A stretch of 8,371 nt of DNA from JBFLVN01 sp040758475. Lineage in GTDB: Bacteria > JAGRBM01. The notes beneath the pieces were generated by a model, which saw only the letters and a list, made by a program, of their open reading frames with translations, was not told the origin of the DNA and made no database searches. Location of the stretch: NCBI GenBank assembly GCA_040758475.1, contig JBFLVN010000162.1, positions 1-8,371 on the forward strand. The letters run 5' to 3'. A program made the position numbers and the translations under genes. Each line of letters starts with the position of its first letter. Position 1 is the first letter of the stretch. Below are positions 1-6,422 of the stretch, piece after piece.

Positions 1-196
1 ACGCGGGGAAGGCGCCGGCCTCATTCCAGTGATATTCGAGGTCTTCGACTTTGAGGGACCGGCTTTCGATCGCGGCACGGACGACCGCCACGCTGGCCGA
101 GCATTCGACGAGGAGGTCCAGGAACTCCTCGTAGCTCAAGGTCTCGCTCTCCTCCCGGCCGCCGGGAGTTTTGCAAACGACTTCCACGTTTGGCAC
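1..196 (-). CDS. Unrecognised small protein, partial (3' end outside window)
   Basis: The reverse strand carries an open frame from a GTG at 196-194 to the window edge, giving about 65 residues beginning MPNVEVVCKTPGG. The start is supported by an AGGAAA Shine-Dalgarno-like stretch about 5 bases upstream, and by an in-frame TAG (the stop of the MFS gene) only 9 bases before the GTG, so the frame cannot begin earlier. The protein is acidic, with a predicted helical stretch (SYEEFLDLLVECSASVAVVRAAIES) and no membrane segment or signal peptide. I do not recognise a family. Its tight spacing makes it the third gene of the HIT-MFS unit. The longer overlapping reading frames here lie antisense or out of frame to the transporter and are less credible. 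Confidence 0.6.
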   Translation of the reverse strand, partial: MPNVEVVCKTPGGREESETLSYEEFLDLLVECSASVAVVRAAIESRSLKVEDLEYHWNEAGAFPA

Positions 197-205
197 GGCT
201 GTTTC

Positions 206-1417
206 CTAGCGCGCTTCGCGGCGCTCTCCCAGAACGTAGGCCAGCGCTCCCGCCAGCACCAGGGCCCCCGACGCCAGGTACATGAGCCGGTATCCCAAAT
301 GCTCCGCGAGCAATCCGAGCACGGGGCTCGAAAGGGTCACACCCGCGTTGAAGGCGGCGATAAAGAGGCTCATGGCCCGCCCCGTGGCCCGGGGGTCGGA
401 AACGCGCTCGACCACGATGGCGTTTAGCACCGGGTAGAGAAAACCGTGGGAGAGCCCCACCACGATCCCGAGCGCGACGAGGTGCGCCGTCGAAGTGATG
501 GCCGACGCGCCGAAGACCGAGAGGCAGAAAAGGGAAGCGCAGGGAACGGCGAAGCGTTCTTTCCCCAGGCGGTCGGGAAGTCCGCCGCCGCCCACCCGGA
601 GGGCGACGGCCACGAGGGAGTATGTGAGGAAGAACGGCGCGACGCCGGGCAGGGCCAGGTAATCCGTGTAGGTCGGGAGAAAAATCACGAGCGAACCGAA
701 GCCAATGCCCGACGCGAAGTTGAGGATTACGGGGTTGCGAATGGTGCTTTTTCCGAGAATCTCCAGGATTCCCGGCGTGGGCAGGGCGTCCGCCGGGGCC
801 GGTTCGATGGCGGATTCTTCCAGAAAGGAAGCGAGCACGAGGGCCAGGAGGGCGAGGCCGCCCGCCGTGTGGAAGAGGCCCGGGTACCCCGCGTTCTGGA
901 TGAGCCACTCCGCAAGCGGTGGGCCCAGGGCGTGGGTGAGAAGGGTCGCCGCGCCGAAGATTCCGAACCCCCAAGTCCGCCGCGAGGGGCCCAGGAGATC
1001 GGCGGCGAAAGTTCCCGAGGCTGTGAAGGCGAGGGCGAAGGCCGATCCTTGCAGGATGCGAAGGAAATAGAGGAACGGCCCGGCGTGTGAGACGGCCAGG
1101 AACGACCAGTTGGCGATGGCCATGAGAAGCCCCCCCGCCAGGATGAAGGGCTTCCTGCCCCAGCGATCGACGAGCGAACCCGTGAGGGGAATGAAGGCGA
1201 GGGAGGCGAGGCCGCCGGCGCTCATCAGGAAACCGATGTCGTCTTCCGAGCCGCCCACGTGGACGACGAAGCGGGGGAGAAGAAAGAAGAGGGCGAAGCT
1301 GAGGAAATAGAGAAAATGGGCCAGCGTCAGGAAGGCGAACCTTCCGGCGAGAAACGGGGCTTCCTCCAGGGAGATGGGGACCGGGCCTTCCGCCCCGGCC
1401 GCTGGCGCTCCGTTCAT
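206..1417 (-). CDS. Major facilitator superfamily (MFS) transporter
   Basis: This 403-residue polytopic membrane protein has about twelve hydrophobic segments, the usual MFS size. The MFS signature of loop 2-3 (motif A) is clear at residues 80-89, GSLVDRWGRK, with the conserved Gly, Asp and Arg/Lys. A degenerate copy, GLPDRLGKER, sits at 279-288 in the matching loop of the second half, as expected from the two-fold repeat. The central cytoplasmic loop is around residues 200-228. It probably acts as a proton-driven exporter or uptake carrier in the inner membrane; the sequence does not reveal the substrate, and the general look is of drug- or metabolite-efflux members. I chose the ATG at 1417-1415 because it overlaps the HIT stop as ATGA, a usual sign of translational coupling. 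An ATG four codons upstream (1429-1427) is the alternative. Neither has a strong ribosome binding site. Confidence 0.9.
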   Translation of the reverse strand: MNGAPAAGAEGPVPISLEEAPFLAGRFAFLTLAHFLYFLSFALFFLLPRFVVHVGGSEDDIGFLMSAGGLASLAFIPLTGSLVDRWGRKPFILAGGLLMAIANWSFLAVSHAGPFLYFLRILQGSAFALAFTASGTFAADLLGPSRRTWGFGIFGAATLLTHALGPPLAEWLIQNAGYPGLFHTAGGLALLALVLASFLEESAIEPAPADALPTPGILEILGKSTIRNPVILNFASGIGFGSLVIFLPTYTDYLALPGVAPFFLTYSLVAVALRVGGGGLPDRLGKERFAVPCASLFCLSVFGASAITSTAHLVALGIVVGLSHGFLYPVLNAIVVERVSDPRATGRAMSLFIAAFNAGVTLSSPVLGLLAEHLGYRLMYLASGALVLAGALAYVLGERREAR

Positions 1418-1755
1418 CCCGGGGGCCATTTCATGAATCGGCCGCCCAGGACGTGGAAGTGGAGGTGGTAGACCGTCTGCCCGCCCTGTTCCTTGACGTT
1501 CACGACGCTCCGGAACCCTTCGCCGTCGAGGCCTTCCTGGGCGGCCACTTTCTTGATCACCTGGGCCAGATAGCCGATGAGCTCGGGTTCTTCGCTGGCC
1601 TCCAGAAGGGTCGGAATGTGTTTCTTGGGAATGACGAGGAAGTGTACGGGCGCTTGCGGGTTAATATCCCGGAAGGCCAGGGATTTCTCGTCCTCGTAGA
1701 TCTTCTTGGCCGGTATCTTCCCTTCGACGATCTTGCAGAAAAGGCAATCGCTCAT
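1414..1755 (-). CDS. hinT: HIT-family protein (histidine triad nucleotide-binding hydrolase, HinT-like)
   Basis: The 113-residue product has the size and layout of the HINT/PKCI branch of the HIT superfamily, cytoplasmic enzymes that hydrolyse purine nucleoside phosphoramidates such as AMP-lysine or AMP-NH2. The triad H97-L-H99-F-H101 followed by VLGG is intact; the middle His of this motif is the nucleophile in the family. The opening SDCLFCKIVEGKIPAKKIYED is typical, and C4, C7 and H46 match the zinc-site Cys/His of some members. I place the start at the ATG 1755-1753, since family members begin exactly there, an AGGGG lies 9 bases upstream, and a longer TTG start (1809) would lie inside the promoter -35. 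It heads the HIT-MFS-small-protein unit. The precise substrate is not known. Confidence 0.93.
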   Translation of the reverse strand: MSDCLFCKIVEGKIPAKKIYEDEKSLAFRDINPQAPVHFLVIPKKHIPTLLEASEEPELIGYLAQVIKKVAAQEGLDGEGFRSVVNVKEQGGQTVYHLHFHVLGGRFMKWPPG

Positions 1756-1757
1756 GG

Positions 1758-1769
1758 AGGGGTTCCCCT
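1758..1769. repeat. Short inverted repeat over the HIT ribosome binding site
   Basis: AGGGGTTCCCCT is a perfect 12-base palindrome, and its minus-strand AGGGG half is the only Shine-Dalgarno-like sequence for the HIT gene. A small hairpin (about four pairs) could partly hide this site in the mRNA. The palindrome is seen directly; any effect on translation is inference. Confidence 0.35.
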
Positions 1770-1780
1770 GTTGAAGCGCG

Positions 1781-1809
1781 ATCTTATCCAACGGGGCCGA
1801 AGGCGCCAA
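1781..1809 (-). promoter_or_regulatory. Candidate sigma70 promoter of the HIT-MFS unit
   Basis: On the minus strand TTGGCG (1809-1804) and TAAGAT (1786-1781) are separated by 17 bases, each matching four of six consensus positions. It lies between the terminator of the preceding gene and the HIT start, where a promoter is needed, and would give a leader of roughly 20 bases. No operator-like repeat overlaps it. Confidence 0.5.
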
Positions 1810-1823
1810 CTCAAACGGCCTTC

Positions 1824-1859
1824 AAAAAAACAGGGGCGGACCCCGACGGGCCCGCCCCT
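1824..1859 (-). terminator. Rho-independent terminator of the HTH/Tudor-like gene
   Basis: Read on the minus strand, an 8-base-pair GC-rich stem (1859-1852 with 1839-1832, core GGGGCGG/CCGCCCC) closes a 12-base loop that can itself pair further. It is followed by UG and a run of seven U (1830-1824). It begins 16 bases after the stop codon of the gene ending at 1876. It should insulate that gene from the HIT promoter immediately downstream. Confidence 0.9.
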
Positions 1860-1875
1860 TCAAAGCGAAATGGAA

Positions 1876-3120
1876 TCAGTTCGCCGGCCGTTGCCAGAAT
1901 TCGGGGCCCCCGCGCCGCTCGCTCATGATGAGCGTCTTCTCGCCCACCTTGGGGCCGAAGGTGATCACGCACTGGCGGTCTTCCGTCCGAAGGACGTGGC
2001 CCAGGCCGAACTCGGGATGGAGGAGGATGTCCCCCGGATGGTAAGTCCTCTCGGGGCTGTAGGCCGCGAGTTCCTCTTCGCTCGCCGGGAGGGGGTCCTG
2101 GTCCACCGGGAAATCCTTGAGCCGGAGCGCCTGGAAGACGAGTTTCTTGAACTTGTTCTTCCGCTGGGACATCTCGAAGACTTCGTCCTTCCAGCGTTTC
2201 TTCCGGGTGTTTCCTGCCGAGCGGGTAACGGCCCGTTCCTTCGCGGCGTAGACCTGGATGTGGCGCTCCAAACGCCGGATGTCCTTGAAGGCGCTCGCGA
2301 AATTCGCCTTCTCCACGTCCGTTTCGATCCGGGAGAGGAGTTCGGTTTCGATCTCCTTCATCGCGGCGCGCATGGCTTCTCCGAGGCTGCCGAACACGCG
2401 GGACGCGGCGTTGCGCAGGCGCTTTTCGATCAGCTCGTTCTTGAGCATGCCGGTTTCGAAGAGCTTGCGGATCTCGTCGATGATTTCGCGCTCGGTGACC
2501 TGGAGCGTCTCCAGGCGTACTTTGGCGGAGAGGAGTTCTTCCCAGGAGGAAACGCCGGCGGCTTCCTCCAGCTTGGGCCGGGTGAATCCCTTCTCTTCCA
2601 GGAGCGCTACGAGGCGTTCGAACTTGCGCCGCGGGAAGCTGCGGATGTCGCCCTTCAAATACGCTTTGAAGGTGCGGGGGTTCACCTCGAGTTTCTGGGC
2701 GGCCCGGGCGCGGCTCGGGAACTGTTCCGTGTAGAGCTGGAGGAGCTTGAGGAGCGGCGGCGAAATCTCGTACATCACGTTGTCGATCTGCTGGCCGTTC
2801 CTCTCATGGGCCAAAGCGAGCAGTTCATCGACGGTCGTGTGGGGAATCGCTTCGTGGAGCCGTTCCGGGGAGAAGCGTTGCTGGACGATCTCCGCGATCG
2901 CCTTGAAGACGTAGAAGGCGATGTTGGGATTTCCTTCGAAGTACTTGGCGATGGTGTCCTTCGAGACCCCCACGGCGTGAGCGGCCTCGTCGTAGTTGCG
3001 GAAGGAGCTCAAGTAGAGGCCTAGTACCGCTCTCACGTCGGGGTTGATGGGGATGACCCGGCGGTCGTGAGCCGCCATTTCTACAGGTGGAGATGCCTCT
3101 AGTCTGCTTCGAATAGACAT
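1876..3120 (-). CDS. Putative DNA-binding protein: duplicated HTH modules plus C-terminal CarD/Tudor-like domain
   Basis: A 414-residue soluble protein without signal peptide; the family name is not known to me. Residues 33-91 and 127-187 align with each other (LxLY...F.....AA....V...T...Y..G......F...........F...L.EA), each holding a helix-turn-helix-like core (about 43-63 and 136-157). A charged, helical, possibly coiled-coil region spans about 200-335. The C-terminus (about 358-400, YHPGDILLHPEFGLGHV...VITFG...KTLIM) matches the small beta-barrel pattern of CarD/Tudor-like domains that contact RNA polymerase or nucleic acid in other proteins. The start is firm: AAGGAGG lies six bases before the ATG. 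The gene has its own promoter and terminator, so it is monocistronic, and it diverges from the lipoprotein operon. A role as transcriptional regulator is inference; the inverted repeats in its promoter could be its own operator. Confidence 0.85.
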   Translation of the reverse strand: MSIRSRLEASPPVEMAAHDRRVIPINPDVRAVLGLYLSSFRNYDEAAHAVGVSKDTIAKYFEGNPNIAFYVFKAIAEIVQQRFSPERLHEAIPHTTVDELLALAHERNGQQIDNVMYEISPPLLKLLQLYTEQFPSRARAAQKLEVNPRTFKAYLKGDIRSFPRRKFERLVALLEEKGFTRPKLEEAAGVSSWEELLSAKVRLETLQVTEREIIDEIRKLFETGMLKNELIEKRLRNAASRVFGSLGEAMRAAMKEIETELLSRIETDVEKANFASAFKDIRRLERHIQVYAAKERAVTRSAGNTRKKRWKDEVFEMSQRKNKFKKLVFQALRLKDFPVDQDPLPASEEELAAYSPERTYHPGDILLHPEFGLGHVLRTEDRQCVITFGPKVGEKTLIMSERRGGPEFWQRPAN

Positions 3121-3199
3121 TGTGACCCTCCTTTTCCCTTATCCCTGCCCCAATGGAATCCCCCTCTCACAACTTGGCCCGCCCTGCCATACATAAATA

Positions 3200-3228
3200 A
3201 GACTAAATTAGTCGGTAATTGATGTCAA
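3200..3228 (-). promoter_or_regulatory. Promoter of the HTH/Tudor-like gene
   Basis: On the minus strand a perfect -35 TTGACA (3228-3223) and a -10-like TAGTCT (3205-3200, three of six consensus positions) lie 17 bases apart. The predicted start near 3193 leaves a leader of about 70 bases ending in the strong AAGGAGG site. The weak -10 and the repeats over both elements suggest a controlled promoter. The surrounding 3190-3235 stretch is clearly richer in A and T than its neighbours. Confidence 0.65.
3201..3213. repeat. Perfect inverted repeat GACTAA-A-TTAGTC (candidate operator)
   Basis: GACTAAATTAGTC has two exact 6-base arms around one central base and covers most of the minus-strand -10 of the HTH/Tudor-like gene. 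Such placement would let a dimeric repressor block polymerase. No regulator has been matched to it; self-regulation by the neighbouring HTH protein is a guess. Confidence 0.55.
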
Positions 3229-3236
3229 GAGACATC
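3221..3236. repeat. Perfect inverted repeat GATGTC-N4-GACATC (candidate operator)
   Basis: GATGTC at 3221-3226 and GACATC at 3231-3236 are exact reverse complements around AAGA. The left arm overlaps the minus-strand -35 (TTGACA). Centre-to-centre distance from the GACTAA repeat is about 21 bases, close to two helical turns, so two bound dimers could sit on the same face. Confidence 0.5.
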
Positions 3237-3319
3237 GACCAGTCAGGTTTTAGATGAGGGAAGGGGGAAATCGGTTCGGAGCCTTACGGGCGAATAAAAT
3301 CCCGGCGCGACCCCTAAGT

Positions 3320-3358
3320 AAAAAAATCTTGACGGCGGGGAAACGCCCGGAGTATGAG
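3320..3358 (+). promoter_or_regulatory. Promoter of the lipoprotein/CHAT operon
   Basis: TTGACG (3329-3334) and TATGAG (3353-3358) are 18 bases apart. A run of seven A (3320-3326) just upstream of the -35 resembles an UP element. Transcription would begin near 3365, giving a leader of about 30 bases with GGGAGG at 3381-3386. An upstream in-frame ATG at 3354 lies inside the -10 and so cannot be the translation start. A small GGCG/CGCC repeat sits in the spacer. Confidence 0.65.
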
Positions 3359-3395
3359 GGTTTCCCACGGGGACAATTGGGGGAGGATAATACCC

Positions 3396-4094
3396 ATGAA
3401 TCTGCAAGGCCGTTTCCTTGCGGTGGCTACCCTTGCCATCGCCCTGGTGTTCTCTGGTTGTGGAAAGGTTTATTACCAGAAGGGCTTTTTCTCGGTTTCC
3501 ACGAAGAACCTGGTGACGACCAAGGGGGGCGGGATCGAAGGCCAGATGGTGGACGTCCACCCCGCGCTCGTGGAGTACCTGATCGCCCGGGACGAATCGA
3601 ACCTCACGGCTTATCTGAAAACGGTCATCGGTTGGAACGGCAATCCTCCCGGCGGCCTTTTCGGCCAGATGTATCAGATGCAGCAGAACGAGCTCAACAA
3701 TCTCCGTTCCGCCGCCGGGAAGGACTTGAAGAGCGGTGAAAAGCTGACGACGGAACGGCTCGTCCGCCACGTCGCGCACGAACTGGCGCCTTACGGGATT
3801 CAAGCCATCAAGGAACGGGGCGTCGCGCCCATGGGCCTTGGTTTCAAGGTGACGGAAGACTTCAAGGAAACGAAAGCCGGCGCCAACGTCGTCATGATCA
3901 TGGTCAACAAGACCGAACAGCGCGCCGGCATGTGGCGTTCGAGCGCCCACAAGAACGTCCAGACGGACATGGCCGCGCTCAATTTCGATATCAGCGGGAT
4001 CGAAGGCGTTTGGGACCCGTCGGCCAAGCTCGACTACGACACGGTGGCCAAGAACATCCGTCCGATGTTCGAAGGCAAAGACTCCGAGGAGTAA
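3396..4094 (+). CDS. Putative lipoprotein of unknown function, first gene of CHAT operon
   Basis: The 232-residue product starts with a signal peptide (basic R6, hydrophobic 7-19) ending FSG-C22, a plausible lipobox with an unusual Phe at -3. C22 is its only cysteine. The residue after the Cys is Gly, not the Asp that retains lipoproteins in the inner membrane of enterobacteria, so an outer-membrane place is possible. The mature part is soluble and mixed alpha/beta, with a helical centre (about 53-135) and a C-terminal region carrying WRSSAHKNVQTDMAALNFDISGIEG broken only by ordinary loops. I do not recognise the family. The ATG at 3396 is chosen because it begins the signal peptide and has GGGAGG nine bases upstream. 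The CHAT gene follows after four bases, pointing to shared transcription and probably a shared complex. Confidence 0.85.
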   Translation: MNLQGRFLAVATLAIALVFSGCGKVYYQKGFFSVSTKNLVTTKGGGIEGQMVDVHPALVEYLIARDESNLTAYLKTVIGWNGNPPGGLFGQMYQMQQNELNNLRSAAGKDLKSGEKLTTERLVRHVAHELAPYGIQAIKERGVAPMGLGFKVTEDFKETKAGANVVMIMVNKTEQRAGMWRSSAHKNVQTDMAALNFDISGIEGVWDPSAKLDYDTVAKNIRPMFEGKDSEE

Positions 4095-4098
4095 TCCC

Positions 4099-5730
4099 AT
4101 GCGCCGGCTCCATGCCATCGCCGTGGCGGGCCTCTTCGCCGCGGCCGGTGCCGCTTGCTTCAACGTCGTCGGGTACAAACGGGGCGATTACGTTCCCACG
4201 GAAGAGGCCCGGGCCGCCTTCGAGGCGAGCGGGAAACCCACCTTCATCGAGAAGGAGTTTTCCGCCGGTCAGGGGAAGAAAGCCTTCTACGGATCGGAAC
4301 TCGCCAAGACCCGCTTCTACGTCACTCGCAAGCTCTCCGATACCCGCAACGGCGAGGCGGCCGACCCCGCCTATACGAATCTCCGGAACGATTCCTACCT
4401 CGCCCGCCTCAAGACCGCCTTGGATGAGATGAGGGGCCGGGGAGAGGAAGTGAGCGTCCAGCGCGGGCTCAAGGTGGTTCCCCAGAATCTCGCCGACCAG
4501 GCTCGTTCGGGCGCCCGGTTCAACGACGAACTTTTCTGGAAACAGATGACCCTCCTGGACGCGCGCCTCGATGGTTACAAGAACCTCGCGTCGTACACGG
4601 CCCTTTCCTACCGCGCCATCTACAAAGACCAGTACATCATCAACACGACCGAGGACGTACGCCTGACGCTCTCGCCCGGAGAAGCCCTGCTCGAGTACCA
4701 CCAGGGGAGCGATGGGATTTACGGCTTCCTGGTCACGCTCGAAGCGACGTACGCCGAAAAACTTCCAGTGACCACGGAAGAGTTGAAGAGGAAGATTTCC
4801 GGCGAAAATGGCCTCGTGGCTCTTCTCTCGAATCCGCCCTCCAGCGGCGCCCAGCGGGGGCTCAAGGTCAAGCAAGCATCCGCCGAAGGGCCCTGGGTCG
4901 GGCCCGCCAAGGCCGTCTACGACGCGGCGATCGCGCCGTTTTCCAAGGGGCTCGAAGAACAGAAGATCACGGCTCTCTTCATCGTTCCCGACGGCCTCCT
5001 CGCCAACATCCCCTTCGCCGCGCTCGCAGGGCCCGATGGAAAACTCCTCATCGAGAAGTACCGCCTGACGTACGAGCCTTCGTTCTCCATCTACAAGAAC
5101 ATCCTTTCGCGCAAACTTCCGAAGAATCCGCCAAGCGTTCTCGCCGTCGGAGCGCCGCCCAATTCCTGGTTCGACCAGGGGGGCTTGCCCGAGGCGGTCA
5201 GGGAAGCGGGAACGGTTTCCCGGATTTTCGAGGGAGGCCGGCTCTTCGCGGGGCAGGGGGGAACCGAATCGGCTTTCTACCGGGACGTTCCCAATTACAG
5301 CATCCTGCACCTGGCCACCCACGGCCTGGCCCACAAGCAGCCGCGAAAGTCCTTCCTCCAGTTCGGAGACGACGGCTCGAACGACGGCCTGCTCACGGCG
5401 GCGGAAATCTCCGCGCTGGACCTCTCGCACCTCTACGTCGCGGTGCTGAGCGCTTGCCAGACGGCCGTTTCCGCCGATGCGGATTCGACGGGGGAACTCG
5501 TGAGCCTCACGACGTCGTTCCTGGAAGCGGGGGCCCCCACGGTGGTGGGGAGCTTCTGGCAGGTGAGCGACGTCTCGACGACGCGCCTCATGCTGAACTT
5601 CTATGAAAAATTCCTCGAAGTCGGGACTTCGGAGGCCCTCCGGCAGGCGCAACTCGCGCTCCGGACGGACTCCAGCTACAGCCACCCCTACTACTGGGCG
5701 GCCTTCGGCCTCTACGGCTTCGACAAATAG
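4099..5730 (+). CDS. CHAT-domain (caspase-like) protease, putative lipoprotein
   Basis: The 543-residue product ends in a CHAT domain, a clan CD peptidase fold related to caspases and separase. Landmarks are LLEYHQGSDGIYGFLVTLE (about 197-215), VPDGLLANIPFAAL (296-309), the catalytic His in HLATHG (H408), the catalytic Cys in LSACQTA (C453), SFWQVSD (485-491) and the closing HPYYWAAFGLYG. The dyad is therefore intact. About 170 residues precede it; they do not show the tetratricopeptide repeats common in CHAT proteins. The N-terminus is a short signal-like peptide with AGAA-C20, a weak lipobox. C20 and C453 are the only cysteines, which suits an oxidising envelope site. CHAT proteins are more often cytoplasmic, so this location is unusual. 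The start follows GAGGAG and lies four bases after the previous stop. The substrate is unknown. Confidence 0.92.
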   Translation: MRRLHAIAVAGLFAAAGAACFNVVGYKRGDYVPTEEARAAFEASGKPTFIEKEFSAGQGKKAFYGSELAKTRFYVTRKLSDTRNGEAADPAYTNLRNDSYLARLKTALDEMRGRGEEVSVQRGLKVVPQNLADQARSGARFNDELFWKQMTLLDARLDGYKNLASYTALSYRAIYKDQYIINTTEDVRLTLSPGEALLEYHQGSDGIYGFLVTLEATYAEKLPVTTEELKRKISGENGLVALLSNPPSSGAQRGLKVKQASAEGPWVGPAKAVYDAAIAPFSKGLEEQKITALFIVPDGLLANIPFAALAGPDGKLLIEKYRLTYEPSFSIYKNILSRKLPKNPPSVLAVGAPPNSWFDQGGLPEAVREAGTVSRIFEGGRLFAGQGGTESAFYRDVPNYSILHLATHGLAHKQPRKSFLQFGDDGSNDGLLTAAEISALDLSHLYVAVLSACQTAVSADADSTGELVSLTTSFLEAGAPTVVGSFWQVSDVSTTRLMLNFYEKFLEVGTSEALRQAQLALRTDSSYSHPYYWAAFGLYGFDK

Positions 5731-5741
5731 GAGAGCGAAAG

Positions 5742-6422
5742 ATGCGTCCTTTGGTGCGTAGCAGCTTCCGTCTCGCGGCGGCTTTCTTCCTGGCGTCGTT
5801 TTCCGCCTGCGGAACCATGTCCATCTATGAAAAGGGCCTTACCCGCCGGATCGAAGTGCAGAAGAGCGGGCAGGCAGGCCCCCTCGCGGCCGAGTTCGCG
5901 AGGGACGGCGGCGGTAACGCCCTCGTGCGGATCACCCGCACGGGCAAGGTGAATCTCACCCGCACGGTCCACTTCGGCACCATCGTGATGACTTCGAGTT
6001 CCAATCCCGGCATGGAGCCCTTGGAGTTCGCGACCGCGCCTCTCTACTTGCCCATCATCGCGCCCATGGTCTTGGCCGGCATCGCGCCGCCGGAAAGCGA
6101 GAACGTCAAAGTTCCCGCTTCGACCCGCATGGCGCTCGCGGGCGCGCCCATCAACCCGGCCGTTTCCTACATGGGCGGATACATCAGCCGCGACGCCACC
6201 TCGGACAAGGACGTTTTCCAGGGCAAGCCCCACCAGATGGAATTCTCCATGCGCCTTCCCGCGGGGGGCCTCAAGGTGGCCTACCAACTGGTGGGCGGAA
6301 GCGGAACGCGGGGGGAAACCCTCACCGATCCGCACGGAGAGATCGTGCTGGGTGACGTGAGCGGCGCGACGGCGGTCAGGATCAAGGCTGACGGGCTGGA
6401 TACCCAGGTTTCCATACGATGA
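5742..6422 (+). CDS. Putative lipoprotein of unknown function, third gene of CHAT operon
   Basis: A 226-residue protein with a classical signal peptide (R6, R10, hydrophobic 11-20) ending FSA-C23, followed by Gly. C23 is its only cysteine. The mature part looks beta-rich, with one hydrophobic stretch (about 101-115, LYLPIIAPMVLAGIA) that could be a buried strand or a membrane-interacting segment, and a C-terminal sandwich-like region (VAYQLVGGSGT to the end). I do not recognise the family. GGAG lies 10 bases before the ATG, and the gap from the CHAT gene is 11 bases. Its stop overlaps the next start as ATGA, so the two products are probably made in fixed proportion. It is presumably a partner or substrate of the CHAT enzyme, but this rests on context alone. 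Confidence 0.83.
   Translation: MRPLVRSSFRLAAAFFLASFSACGTMSIYEKGLTRRIEVQKSGQAGPLAAEFARDGGGNALVRITRTGKVNLTRTVHFGTIVMTSSSNPGMEPLEFATAPLYLPIIAPMVLAGIAPPESENVKVPASTRMALAGAPINPAVSYMGGYISRDATSDKDVFQGKPHQMEFSMRLPAGGLKVAYQLVGGSGTRGETLTDPHGEIVLGDVSGATAVRIKADGLDTQVSIR

Noticed and set aside
21..974. Minus-strand frame of 317 codons within the MFS gene
   Set aside because: It is an Arg/Pro/Gly-rich shifted frame of the transporter; the transporter frame has membrane segments and motif A.
1453..3024. Long plus-strand open frame (523 codons) antisense to the HIT and HTH/Tudor-like genes
   Set aside because: It crosses two genes with clear family motifs and a terminator on the other strand, its product shows no domain pattern, and long antisense frames are expected in GC-rich coding DNA.
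3354..3395. Upstream in-frame ATG giving the first lipoprotein 14 extra residues
   Set aside because: The ATG lies inside the promoter -10 and would precede the signal peptide; the ATG at 3396 has a ribosome binding site and a proper signal sequence.
3991..5685. Minus-strand open frame (564 codons) opposite the CHAT gene
   Set aside because: The plus strand encodes an unmistakable CHAT domain; the antisense product is a charged low-complexity shadow without recognisable domains.
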